From: Saprospiraceae bacterium
GTDB taxonomy: Bacteria > Bacteroidota > Bacteroidia > Chitinophagales > Saprospiraceae
Direction: 5' to 3'
Length of the DNA stretch: 25,089 nucleotides
Assembly: GCA_016715245.1 (NCBI GenBank)
Contig: JADKAS010000025.1
Location: 1-25,089, forward strand
The notes under the pieces were generated by a model, which was not told the origin of the DNA, ran no database searches, and saw only the letters and a list, made by a program, of their open reading frames with translations. Positions 15,687 through 24,922 of this stretch are shown here, piece by piece. The translations under genes and the position numbers were made by a program. Each line of letters opens with the position of its first letter. The first letter of the stretch is position 1.

Positions 15687-18411
15687 TTATTCCTTAAATA
15701 TAATGCCTGACGAGATATCTACAAAGACAATTTTGTTTTTCATGTCGAAAGGAATGATATTCCACATATCTTCAGATGGTTTTGAATATCTTCCGGGTGA
15801 AGTTCCCGGTATAATATGTGTTAATGTATTTTCCGGACTGATGACAGCCGTTTCATGTAAGTTTTCGAAACTTATCAGGATATAACCATTGTGAGATTCA
15901 TATATTCGGATATTGTGACGTAATGATGTACCGGCAGCAGTATGAAGAATACGGCCTTGCCAATCTCGTAATTCCGTAAATCCATTTATATTGGTATTAC
16001 AAACAATCCTACCTGGTAAAAGAATATTCAAATCCTTATAGCTGAATGGTAATATTGTTTTTCCAAGTGTGTCTAAGACACCTTGAAGACCCGTTTTTTT
16101 ATCCTTTGCAGTAAAATATTTTATTCTCCAATGGTCGCCTCGATTATATACACGATCTGCTTCCAGTCCGGGAAGTTCGCAAATGATTTTTCCTTCCTGA
16201 TTCATAATGACATCCAAAATACCCTTATTTTTGTCGCGAATGGTCACTATGTTAATGCGCTCCAGAAATCTTCCTCCATCAACAAGATTGTCATCGGTCA
16301 GTTTTTCACCTGAAGAATGATAATATGCGAATTCATTGTTTTTTCCGGCATTACCCATCAACATGGTAAAGTTATTGTCCGGAGTAAATAACCTGAAAGC
16401 AATCAGATTGACATCAAATGTTTCTATTGTTTTGCCGTTTTGTAATCTGAAAATTTTGACTTTTTCAATTTCATCACTTCGAAAATTTGTATTTTGGTCG
16501 GCTCCTCTTTCCGCAATCAAATTTTCTGACATTGGAAAATAACGGACTCCTTTTTTCGCAGGTAACACCCATTCTCCTTTTGTGATTTATGACACCACAA
16601 CTTTCTTCTTTTCCGTCACGTTTCATTTTGTAAACCGTGATGTAACCGGTTGATATTTCAGGTGCATAAAATCGGTTTCTGGGTATTACAAACCCTTCCG
16701 GAATAAAAGTCTTTAGATTTGAATTCAACATCATTACAGGATCAGTAAAATCGTTACAAAAGAAGCGCTCTCCGGTTGAGATTTGTAATTGTGGCCATTT
16801 TTTGTATTTGTTGATGATAGAATCATGTACTATGCTACCGTCGGGTAAGATTATTTCATGAGTCGCTTTCTGTTTTGATGCAATGGAATATATAGACGAT
16901 TGCGATAAAAAGGGAATGGTTTTACTACTATTGTCTAACGAACCATCAGGTACACTATACCGCACAAACGATTTGTCAGTTTGTTTTTGAGCCCACCATT
17001 CTGGTTTTTGTACATTTCCCATTATCTGCAGATATTCTGTGGCAAGAAGAATGTTTCCCTCTGTGTCATAAACGCCGTAAAGACTGTCTTTCATTACAAG
17101 ATAATAATCCTTTTCTGCAAAGTTGAATTTTTGTATTCTGTTGAATTTTCCTGGTATGATTTGTTTTCCTTTGCCATCCCGAACACCCTTTTTGTCATCA
17201 TAGTAATAATCAACTCCCCCGTCATTGACATAAAAATGGACTTTCGACCTGTCCTTCAATTCAACGAAACTGAGAATGCGGGTTAGGCTATCCTTATAGG
17301 TGAAAATAAAATTTGTATCTGCCAGACTGCTTAAATTGTCCTTTGAGATACATTCTATTTGAAAACGTTTGTGTAGGCCCAATCCCGTTGCAACAATGTG
17401 TTTGTAATCTTTATCAAATTGTTTTTCTCCCCGACTGTTGATGATGTTTTGAGCCAGGTTAGAATATTCAACCCTGAAATAATCATCGAAGTAGTAAGCT
17501 ATACTCACAAAATCCTGCGGAAGTACCCATTTTCCGGAATAGTCCATAATACCCGATTTTTTTTGGTTAGACACCAGCAGATACCTATCGGAAAATGCAT
17601 AAATACTATGATGTATGGTGTCAATCACCAATTTTCCGGCATCATTTACAAGACCTACTCTTGGTTTTATGTTTTTCCCATAAGCTTCTTTATCTTGATT
17701 GACGATAAAAAAACCAGGTTTTTTGGACATTTCCAATTGATCCCAAATCAAAGGAAGGCGAATTTTTCCATTCATGTCCCCTACACCCAACTTATGTTTT
17801 TGATTAGCCAGAATAAAATACCCATTCCCTGCAATTGTGCCGAAAGCAAAATCCTGTTGAAAAATTTCATGCAATGAAGTATCCACAAAGTTGACCTTTT
17901 CCGAATCTTTATGTACCCGATATGCTCCATAGTGGAACTTACAGGATGAATCATTGACCAGATAGCTATACTCGTTATACACCTTGAACCATTTCGGTTG
18001 GGTAATATTTCGCGAATGAAGATAATCTTTTTTTACCCCTGATTTAAGGTGGACCAACTCCATTTTTAATCCAAAATCCACAAAGGCCAGATTAGGGAGT
18101 ATTTTACTTTTTCCTTCAGGTGTGATCCAATCAACTTGACCAGCGTACAGAGCAAATTTTACAATAGTACCATTCCGTATAAGATGAATAGTGGTCCCAC
18201 CCAAAGTAATAGGATGTGCAACATCTGTTTTGGAAAAGACGCGAAGCGGCTGATCAATTTTAGTACGAAAGACAACCTTTCCATTTTCATCAGCAAAACC
18301 GTATGTGCCGTTAGAGCCCAACCATGGAATCAAAATTTGGGCTTTCATATAAAAAGCAGACAACAAAAACAAAAAGAAGAAAATAATTTTTTTTACACTA
18401 TCTGGACTCAC
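15687..18411 (-). CDS. Secreted WG-repeat protein, frameshifted at 16578-16581
   Basis: Two overlapping minus-strand ORFs (18411 down to 16474 and 16568 down to 15687) become one 907-residue protein when one A is removed from the AAAA (TTTT, 16578-16581). The repaired joint CGVINHKGEWVLPAKKGVRYF is itself a perfect WG repeat, strong evidence that the break is not biological. The start is GTG 18411, the first start codon after an in-frame stop. A signal peptide follows (IIFFFLFLLSAFYMKA/Q). WG-type repeats recur throughout: YGFADENGKVV (37-47), LGVGDMNGKIRLP, VGLVNDAGKLV, SGIMDYSGKWVLP, KGVRDGKGKQIIP, YGVYDTEGNIL, TGLQGVLDTLGKTILP. WG repeats are predicted beta-rich units of unclear function; this one should be periplasmic or surface-exposed. 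It is flanked by two copies of a dispersed repeat. Confidence 0.88.
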
Positions 18412-18436
18412 AATACGTGCTTGTTAAGATTAACGA

Positions 18437-18444
18437 CAAAGTTA
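18437..18444 (-). promoter_or_regulatory. Candidate -7 element for the minus-strand WG gene (TAACTTTG)
   Basis: A TAnnTTTG match on the minus strand, 25 bases upstream of GTG 18411. It supports the GTG start. No obvious -33 TTTG is seen. Confidence 0.4.
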
Positions 18445-18466
18445 ATAACTAATCATGATGGATAGT

Positions 18467-18563
18467 TGTTTTAATATGACTTTATTTCCTCGATTATGAT
18501 GTTTGTATGAACGCAAAATTTAGATAAAAATCTATTGAGTCCATGGTTAGTCATATTAAAACA
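18467..18563. repeat. 15-bp perfect inverted repeat with 67-nt spacer
   Basis: TGTTTTAATATGACT (18467-18481) and its exact reverse complement (18549-18563) enclose 67 nt. The inner arm starts 22 bases upstream of the candidate -7 element of the WG gene. It could be a remnant of a small mobile element or a regulator-binding arrangement; nothing decides. Confidence 0.6.
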
Positions 18564-18699
18564 TTTTGGCACAGCTTGATACGTAAATGTTGAAACATAT
18601 TGTACTTTCCAATGAAAATATTGGGTTGTTTTTATGAAATTTGGGTAAGTTTGAAAATACGTAAGAGTTGTTTGTTTTGTTAATTTGCGGCACAAACCG

Positions 18700-18802
18700 T
18701 TGTTTGTTGTTCCTTCATTATAGAGTCAAATTTTATCCCTGACGTTTAACCCTAACCCTAAAGGGAACCGTCAGTGATAAAATTTTTACGACAGAAGAAA
18801 AG
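18700..18802. repeat. Dispersed intergenic repeat, copy B
   Basis: Second copy of the element at 15516-15631, same orientation. The internal inverted repeat is longer here: TTTTATCCCTGACG (18731-18744) with CGTCAGTGATAAAA (18769-18782), one mismatch in 14. The loop contains a doubled CCCTAA. Confidence 0.85.
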
Positions 18803-18863
18803 ATGTAAAAATGAAAATTACCAAACAGAAGGTTATGGAATTGTATTCTTTTATTCTCTGTAC

Positions 18864-18944
18864 GTATTTCTTTATTGTACTACCTTAAGGGGCAGGCCTG
18901 CCTGCTGAACGCAGTAAGGCAGGGTAAAACCAATAAAGAAATAC
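18864..18944. repeat. 81-bp nested palindromic element
   Basis: Outer arms GTATTTCTTTATTG (18864-18877) and CAATAAAGAAATAC (18931-18944) are a perfect 14-bp inverted repeat. Inside are the palindrome GCAGGCCTGC, the arms CCTGCC/GGCAGG, and CTGC-tgaac-GCAG. The GC-rich core contrasts with AT-rich surroundings. The shape is that of a MITE-like or REP-like insertion, or a strong cruciform. Confidence 0.7.
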
Positions 18945-19115
18945 CGGTCACTCAACTATGTTAGTTATTATGACTTATTTTTTTCCTGCCTGTTTTTTAT
19001 GGTTTATCATAGCATTGATTAATATTTTTTATTAAAAAAATTACTCATATCGGTAACAATTTACCCGTATATCACTGTTATCAATGTTTAGTTTTTGTTT
19101 TTTAATAATATAGAA

Positions 19116-20531
19116 ATGAAGTGGTTTACTTTTGTACTTTTTTTGATACCTCCCTTTATTTTGTCTGCACAGTGTAAAACCGGAGACGTACATATTTTTA
19201 ATGAAGAAAAACTGGCGGCGTACATACAGGAATTTAAGAATTGCGATACGATTTCCGGTAATTTGATTATTGGTCCCGAAGTATCCGGAGGTCAAACCAG
19301 GCTGGTTGACATAAAGGGGCTGGAAAAAATAAAGGTGATCAAAGGTAATCTTGAAATCCGAAGCAATCAGTGGCTTGAAGATATCGCGTGTCTTCAAAAT
19401 GTAGAGTTAATTGAGGGTGATTTTATCTTTAAGGACAATCCGAAAATGAAAAATGCTGTTACATTTAAGATATCTAAAGTATTGGGGAAGGTCGAATTTT
19501 TTCCAAGTCAGTTTTCCAATGCGTCTGTCGCATTTCCTTTTCTTACTTTTATCGGAAAAGATCTGTTATTTTCCTATTTCCAACAAAGGATTTCGGCTTT
19601 TCCGGTTTTAAAAACCATCGGTGAGAATCTGAGATATTATTCATATGCTCAATATTGTGAAGATTTAAACCAGTTGCAGAATGTAAAATCAGTGACCATG
19701 GGTTTCAGGCAGTCTAATGTCGAAATAAAAATGTTGCAGAAGTTGCGCAAAGCGGAAAGTTTTAGCCTGGATGTGGAATCTATCAGGCAGATAACTCTAA
19801 GTCCGGCGATGAAGGTTGATTACCTTACTCTAAATAGTGAATTTCCATACCCTTTAACTACTTTCTCACATAATAAAAAGTACAAAGGGCTTTCGGTATA
19901 CAATATTCAATCAACAAAACATTTCAAAGAATTATTCGGACACATCGACAGTGTGGGATATCTTCTTCTCGAGTCCAAAACCGACCCGGATACTTTTTTA
20001 TTCCATCAGATAAAATATGTGGAGGTTGCCATGTTGTACGGTGGAGCCATCAAAGTATTGCCTCAAATAAAAACCATAGGAAAACAATTACAAATCAGAG
20101 GGAGAATTTTACCCGGTTGGATAGAAAAATATGTCAACCGCAACGATTTTATTCCTGAAGTTAGTGTCAACGGTTTGCTGAGTACACAACTAAACGGAAA
20201 ACCCCGGTTATTTTGTGACGTCTTTCGCATAGAACACAATTCTCACCTGAATGACTTAAAAAACTTTCAATTCAAAAATATAAGGGCAGGCTTGATAGAA
20301 ATCAAAGATTCAAAGATAGACAGCATTAATTTTGATCTGACCGGTATTGACCTGACAAAAACACAGTTGGCTTTTGTCGACAATGATCAACTTTCGTATT
20401 GTCCTGCAGACTGGGCTTGCCGGCTTTACAAACAGCACGCCCTTTTTGACAAAAAGATATACGATTTTATTTTTTCTGGCAACAGATCCACCTGTAATGA
20501 CCTCTACTTAAAAAATGAATGTGAAAAGTAG
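19116..20531 (+). CDS. Secreted receptor-L-domain-like protein
   Basis: The protein is 471 residues from ATG 19116, which starts a signal peptide (MKWFTFVLFLIPPFILSA/Q). A TTG seven codons upstream is less likely. After the signal, the pattern GNLIIGPEVSGG, LVDIKGLEKIKVIKGNLEI, NQWLEDIACLQNVELIEGDF and FKDNPKM is that of receptor L-domain repeats, a leucine-rich beta-helix-like fold. Similar strands recur, as in FLTFIGKDLLFS, VLKTIGENLRYY, LNQLQNVKSVTMGF and LPQIKTIGKQLQI, over about residues 35-350. Paired cysteines near both ends may form disulfides. It is probably exported and involved in surface binding, which is inference. There is no T9SS sorting domain. The WG-repeat gene begins at or just before its stop codon, so the two form an operon. 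Confidence 0.82.
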   Translation: MKWFTFVLFLIPPFILSAQCKTGDVHIFNEEKLAAYIQEFKNCDTISGNLIIGPEVSGGQTRLVDIKGLEKIKVIKGNLEIRSNQWLEDIACLQNVELIEGDFIFKDNPKMKNAVTFKISKVLGKVEFFPSQFSNASVAFPFLTFIGKDLLFSYFQQRISAFPVLKTIGENLRYYSYAQYCEDLNQLQNVKSVTMGFRQSNVEIKMLQKLRKAESFSLDVESIRQITLSPAMKVDYLTLNSEFPYPLTTFSHNKKYKGLSVYNIQSTKHFKELFGHIDSVGYLLLESKTDPDTFLFHQIKYVEVAMLYGGAIKVLPQIKTIGKQLQIRGRILPGWIEKYVNRNDFIPEVSVNGLLSTQLNGKPRLFCDVFRIEHNSHLNDLKNFQFKNIRAGLIEIKDSKIDSINFDLTGIDLTKTQLAFVDNDQLSYCPADWACRLYKQHALFDKKIYDFIFSGNRSTCNDLYLKNECEK

Positions 20532-20535
20532 TTTT

Positions 20536-23067
20536 ATGACATCTATAAAACAATGGGCAATTATATTTTTGTTGCCCCTTACCTGCAATATATCCTATTC
20601 GCAGTATGTTTATGATCTGGTGCCTTACCTCGATGGAAGGTTGTACGGTTTTGCAGACCTTAGTGGAAATGTAGTAATCAAACCTGACTTTGAAGAAGTG
20701 AAACCCTTCGATTCTCTGGGTTTTGCAGACGTTGTACATTACGGTCTGCATGGCAAAATCAACAGAAAGGGAGAGTGGGCCGTTCCTCCCATGGCGAATA
20801 ATTATAAGCTGACCCAGGTAAAAAATTACAACGGAAAAGAAACGGTTGATGTCCCCGGTGTGTTTTGGGCCACGGTGTACAACAATGACAGGATGTGCCT
20901 GTTTGATACTAAAAAGAAGGGCCCGAACAATAATGTTTTTTATAAACATCACCGGGGATTGAAATATTTGAATAAAGATTTATCCCGGTATTTTACGTAT
21001 GAAATTTTTGAATACGGCTTGAAAAAAGTAGTGTTTAAGGATAGCAGCACCAATCTCATGAGGACTGACGGAAGTTTTTTTTACAGCACAAATCAATACA
21101 ATGTTGATGTGATAAATGAAAATCTGATTGTTAAAGCTATTGACCCGTCCTTTTTTCAGTTTTATGACTATAAGGATAATCTCGTTGTCAAGGATACATT
21201 TACCAGAATGTCTGTGCAGGGTGAAGGAAAATATCTTTTGGTAAATAAAAGCCAGAACGATTATTTTGGAAGTATATATATTCTTGATAAAAATGGAAAA
21301 AAAGTAATAGATAAAGCTTTTTACAAAGTTACCTACCTTTTTGATGATTTGTTTTTTGTGTCGGACGGGAATGGTAACAGAATTATTAATACAAAAGAAA
21401 AAATTATTGCGGACAACCTTGGAGATGAAATTCAAACGGCTTGTAAAAAGTATTTCGCTACTTCCGTAAGAGATTCATTATTTTTATTCGATAAAACAGG
21501 CAGACAACTTCTTGCACTTAAACAAGGATATCTGGGTTTCGGATATCAATATAATTACTTCATTATTTCTTCGGGAAATAATTATTTTTTATATAACGAT
21601 GATCTGAAATTAATTTTTAAGAAAGAAGGGAGAATATTCTATGTGACGCCATTGTCAGAGAATTCAGATGAGCTTATTATTTCTGAAGAAGACAGTGAAT
21701 ATAAAACCATTATCAAAACAAACGGTACTATCGTACTGCAAAATGAAGGGGAAATTATATATATGCCTGCCCATAAAGCATATTTTATCAGATCAAAATC
21801 CAGGAAGGGGGTTTTTAGTTCAGGAAAGGGTTGGATTTATCCCCTGGCCTATCAGAGAATGGCATTTGAACATATGGAAAAGGCATTGTATATCACAAAA
21901 AACAAACTCATCTACAGAATACAACCGGATTTTAAGGAAGTAGAATTCATGAAGGATTCGAATGACGAAGTTTACACCATACTTGAAGGGGATAAATCCT
22001 TATTTATTTACCCTGACGGAGAAATTATTACTTGTCCGGCGTCCAGTAAAATCAGACCATTAATTGTGGTTGGAAGTAATGAGCGGAAATTGTTCTATGA
22101 TCAATCCGACAAAAGTAAAATATATGATTCGACATTTACTAATATACTGCCTGATGGATTTTATTTGAATAAAGGCGACAGGTTTGTTTTGCTTAAAAAT
22201 AAAAAAACAGGCTTTTTTGTGACAGATGGTAACCGGATTGGATTGACAAACAGCAAAGGACATTGGCTGATTCCACCATTGGTCGGGCAAAGAATCAGAA
22301 ACCAGGATTTCGGTTTTTTCAGTGTGCAGACCCAAAATAAAATTGTTCTTTACAATCAGGATTATAAACCTTTGCCGGTGGCGGAAGGGCAACGGATAAA
22401 CGTTATTGATGAAAACCTTCTGGCCTTGGGAAGTTATGACGAATCGGGCTATCAGTCATTTTTGGTTTGCGACCGCCATCTGAATCCGCTTTCAGATGTA
22501 AAATTTCACAGTTATAATTATCAAAAATCTGTTTTTGTCCGGTACACAACGGAAAACGGACAAAAGAAAACTTGTTTCTACAATAAAAACTTCAGTCCTG
22601 ATACCTGTCTGCAATATACTAATGTGGCATTTATGAATGACAGTTCCGGCCGTTTTATCGTATATGATGGCAAATGGCACGGCGTGATGGATGCCGGCAA
22701 AAAGCTGATAGCGCCCCTGAAGTTTAAAACCATAGAATACAAGGAGCCGTTTTATTTTTTGCAGGAGTCGGAAGATAAAACATTATTGCTGACAGAAGAG
22801 AACGAAATTAAAGACCTGCAATGCCGCATGGAATCCGTCATGTATGACGAAGAAAGTAAAAACTACCTTTTGCGCAATTACGACAATGGACAGAATGTTA
22901 TGATTGACCGAAAAGGAAGTATTTTGTCACGGTTCACCGGTGATTATGAGTTGCTGAAAAAGGATGACTATTATTATTTTAAAGATATGCTGAAGGGTAT
23001 GGATGAAAGGTATAAGTCATATTATGTAAATAAATGGACGGGGGTGGTGTATAGGAGCGGTAAATAG
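20536..23067 (+). CDS. Secreted WG-repeat protein
   Basis: The protein is 843 residues from ATG 20536, four bases after the upstream stop, which gives a clean signal peptide (SIKQWAIIFLLPLTCNISYS/Q). ATG 20515, overlapping the upstream gene, is an alternative. WG-type repeats: YGFADLSGNVVIKPDF (37-52), HGKINRKGEWAVPP, VFSSGKGWIYPL, RIGLTNSKGHWLIPP and HGVMDAGKKLIAPLKF. It is a paralogue of the minus-strand WG gene: both have the YGFAD repeat at residues 37-47 directly after the signal region. The middle part is diverged and rich in YxxYD segments. No sorting domain, lipobox or enzyme motif is seen. It is co-transcribed with the L-domain gene, suggesting a joint envelope role. Confidence 0.88.
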   Translation: MTSIKQWAIIFLLPLTCNISYSQYVYDLVPYLDGRLYGFADLSGNVVIKPDFEEVKPFDSLGFADVVHYGLHGKINRKGEWAVPPMANNYKLTQVKNYNGKETVDVPGVFWATVYNNDRMCLFDTKKKGPNNNVFYKHHRGLKYLNKDLSRYFTYEIFEYGLKKVVFKDSSTNLMRTDGSFFYSTNQYNVDVINENLIVKAIDPSFFQFYDYKDNLVVKDTFTRMSVQGEGKYLLVNKSQNDYFGSIYILDKNGKKVIDKAFYKVTYLFDDLFFVSDGNGNRIINTKEKIIADNLGDEIQTACKKYFATSVRDSLFLFDKTGRQLLALKQGYLGFGYQYNYFIISSGNNYFLYNDDLKLIFKKEGRIFYVTPLSENSDELIISEEDSEYKTIIKTNGTIVLQNEGEIIYMPAHKAYFIRSKSRKGVFSSGKGWIYPLAYQRMAFEHMEKALYITKNKLIYRIQPDFKEVEFMKDSNDEVYTILEGDKSLFIYPDGEIITCPASSKIRPLIVVGSNERKLFYDQSDKSKIYDSTFTNILPDGFYLNKGDRFVLLKNKKTGFFVTDGNRIGLTNSKGHWLIPPLVGQRIRNQDFGFFSVQTQNKIVLYNQDYKPLPVAEGQRINVIDENLLALGSYDESGYQSFLVCDRHLNPLSDVKFHSYNYQKSVFVRYTTENGQKKTCFYNKNFSPDTCLQYTNVAFMNDSSGRFIVYDGKWHGVMDAGKKLIAPLKFKTIEYKEPFYFLQESEDKTLLLTEENEIKDLQCRMESVMYDEESKNYLLRNYDNGQNVMIDRKGSILSRFTGDYELLKKDDYYYFKDMLKGMDERYKSYYVNKWTGVVYRSGK

Positions 23068-23070
23068 GCA

Positions 23071-23105
23071 AGGTTTAAGGTTTAGGGTTTAAAGTTTAAT
23101 GTCTA
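23071..23105. repeat. Degenerate 7-bp tandem repeat
   Basis: Five successive heptamers, AGGTTTA, AGGTTTA, GGGTTTA, AAGTTTA and ATGTCTA, follow the WG gene stop codon by three bases. The array is short and imperfect and may have arisen by slippage. A related CCCTAA doublet occurs in dispersed repeat copy B. Confidence 0.6.
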
Positions 23106-23160
23106 ATGGGTTAATACATTAAAAGCAGCATTAAATGATCAGCAATACATAATAAAATCA

Positions 23161-23187
23161 ATTCTTACCTCATCCCAAGGTAAGAAT
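23161..23187 (-). terminator. Probable terminator for the minus-strand T9SS gene
   Basis: A perfect 9-bp stem ATTCTTACC/GGTAAGAAT (23161-23169 and 23179-23187) has a 9-base loop. On the minus strand it is followed by TGATTTTATTAT, a weak T-tract. It lies 108 bases beyond the minus-strand gene end. No T-tract follows on the plus strand. Confidence 0.5.
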
Positions 23188-23295
23188 AAACCGCAAAACA
23201 ATTTTTATATAGGCTTAGTGACATGTTAGAAATTTCTATGGTCAGGTATTAATTTTATGGTAAATTTTCAGGACCAAGTGTAAAGATTTTTACAA

Positions 23296-24900
23296 TTAAT
23301 CCTTAACGATACGATATGTTTCTGAATTTTTATCCGCCGAAATCAGTTTTACTATATAAAGGCCAGATGTCCAATCGTGAGCGTTGATAATTGCAGGAAA
23401 ATGGTCAACTTTTTTTGAAGGATTATTCTTCCCGTTACATCTGAAATGACTACCTGAATTGGTGAATATATGTGTTCCTCCGCATCAATGAAGAAGTCCG
23501 TCGCAGATGGATTAGGAAATATGGAAAAGTTTGAGACATATTGTTCAGAAGAAGAACTGACAGAACAATCCTCTTTGGATCTGACCGGTTCAGTCATCAC
23601 AGCCAGTTTATAAGACAAATCAAGGTTTGACCTTACAGCCACCATAAATAACTTATCTTTGATAGCCCGGAATTCTCTGGGTTCACTTTGCCTTGCTGCA
23701 TCATTGACATCCAGAACAAATTCAATTTTGCCGTTTTTATCATTCCACGCAAACAATTCGCCTCTATTGGAATTTCCATCGCTCAAGTAAAGCCGGTTAT
23801 TGAACAAAACCAATTCCCTTACAGGTATATCAGAAAGTTTTTTCGTTCCTTCATTGGTGCCGTTTGTTGAAAACAATTTATTACTGCCGGATCCGTCTGA
23901 GGCGATAAAGAAAAATTGTTTACAGTAATACACAAAATCGGTTGAGCCACTCAATTTCACATTATTGAATTCAAGCAGTTTGGTTCCCTGTACTGTACCG
24001 TCACTGTAAAGTGTGAATTCTGTACTTGTATCGCCGGTGGTATTTACCTTTGCCATAAGCTTTCCTTCAGCTGCCTTTACAATATTGTAAGAATAATAGG
24101 TGAATTCATCATAGGCTGTAAAATTGTCCATTAATGCAATTGTAGTGCTTGGCACTCCTTTGGAAACAAAAAGGGAATACTTCGAACTGCCATTCGGATA
24201 CCAAAAATATACATTATCACCGGAAGGCATCATATTGATTGCCTTGGCAAAGGTATTAGTGGTGTTGAAGGTATGTAATACAGTCAGGGAACCTGTTGAA
24301 GGTTCGAAACTGATCAGTTTATTCCCGCTGAAATATCCCACAATCAATAATTTATCCTTGAAAGCGCAAATGCCAAAAGCACCATCTGTGGTAAAGGACA
24401 TAAGTTCTTTTTTGGTTTTGCTCACCGGATCATATTCGACCAATTTATCTGCTACGCTCCCGGTTTTGGAAAATATATAGTATAATTTTCCATTCAGAAA
24501 CGTCATACCTTTAAAAGATTTGGCTGTTTTTTCGACGTAGTCAAAAGTGGGGGATTTGTCTTTAAAAATGATGATATCGTGAGGGTCGTCATCAGTACCC
24601 AACGCTGTGTAATTGTTGTCATGTGAAAAAACACCCAGATCAGGACTGAAGAAAGCGTCAGTACCAAAAAATATAAGATGTAGCTTGTGTTCCTGCCGTG
24701 GTGCCGTTGGAATAATATAGTTTAGTGTCACCGTTCAGCCGGTAATAAATAGCATTGTTGTCAGCATAGATTATTCTGTCGTGAAAAAAAGTCCAGTTAT
24801 TTTTGATGCCTTCAATAAAGCCGGCGGTCTGCCCATAAACGTTTGTAAAAACAATTATAGTCAGCATAAAACAGATAATATTCCTGAAAGTATTGCACAT
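23296..24900 (-). CDS. Secreted ELWxxDGT-like protein with T9SS sorting domain, two frame breaks
   Basis: Three frames join into one 534-residue protein starting at ATG 24900. Removing one base from the six A at 24666-24671 gives SYIFGTDAFFSPD. Adding one base to the seven T at 23410-23416 gives ILQKKVDHFPAIINAHDW and a normal ending, TYRIVKD, at 23296. A signal peptide is clear (FMLTIIVFTNVYG/Q). The body has several ELWxxDGT-type units, such as LYYSNGTTAGTQ, LYSDGTVQGTKLL and LFSTNGTNEGTKKL, and probably forms a beta-propeller-like fold. The last ~75 residues are a type IX secretion C-terminal sorting domain: FSIFPNPSATDFFID, QVVISDVTGRIIL, SGLYIVKLIS. The protein is thus exported and attached to the surface or released. 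The function is unknown, possibly adhesion. Confidence 0.87.
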
Positions 24901-24914
24901 AATAATATTTTTTG

Positions 24915-24922
24915 CAAATGTA
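24915..24922 (-). promoter_or_regulatory. Candidate -7 element for the T9SS gene (TACATTTG)
   Basis: A TAnnTTTG match on the minus strand, 14 bases upstream of ATG 24900. It favours this ATG over the TTG at 24927, which lies upstream of the element. No -33 TTTG is seen at the usual distance. Confidence 0.45.

Larger units (their letters stand above)
18412..19115. other. Divergent intergenic region with palindromes, no gene
   Basis: About 700 bases between the divergent WG gene and L-domain gene hold no supported coding sequence. They contain a candidate promoter (18437-18444), a 15-bp inverted repeat (18467-18563), dispersed repeat copy B (18700-18802) and a nested palindromic element (18864-18944). 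The rest is AT-rich without recognisable signals. Confidence 0.7.

Noticed and set aside
18471..18695. A 74-codon minus-strand open frame upstream of the WG gene
   Set aside because: It overlaps an inverted repeat, has a low-complexity Tyr/Thr/Phe-rich composition, and no promoter or family resemblance.
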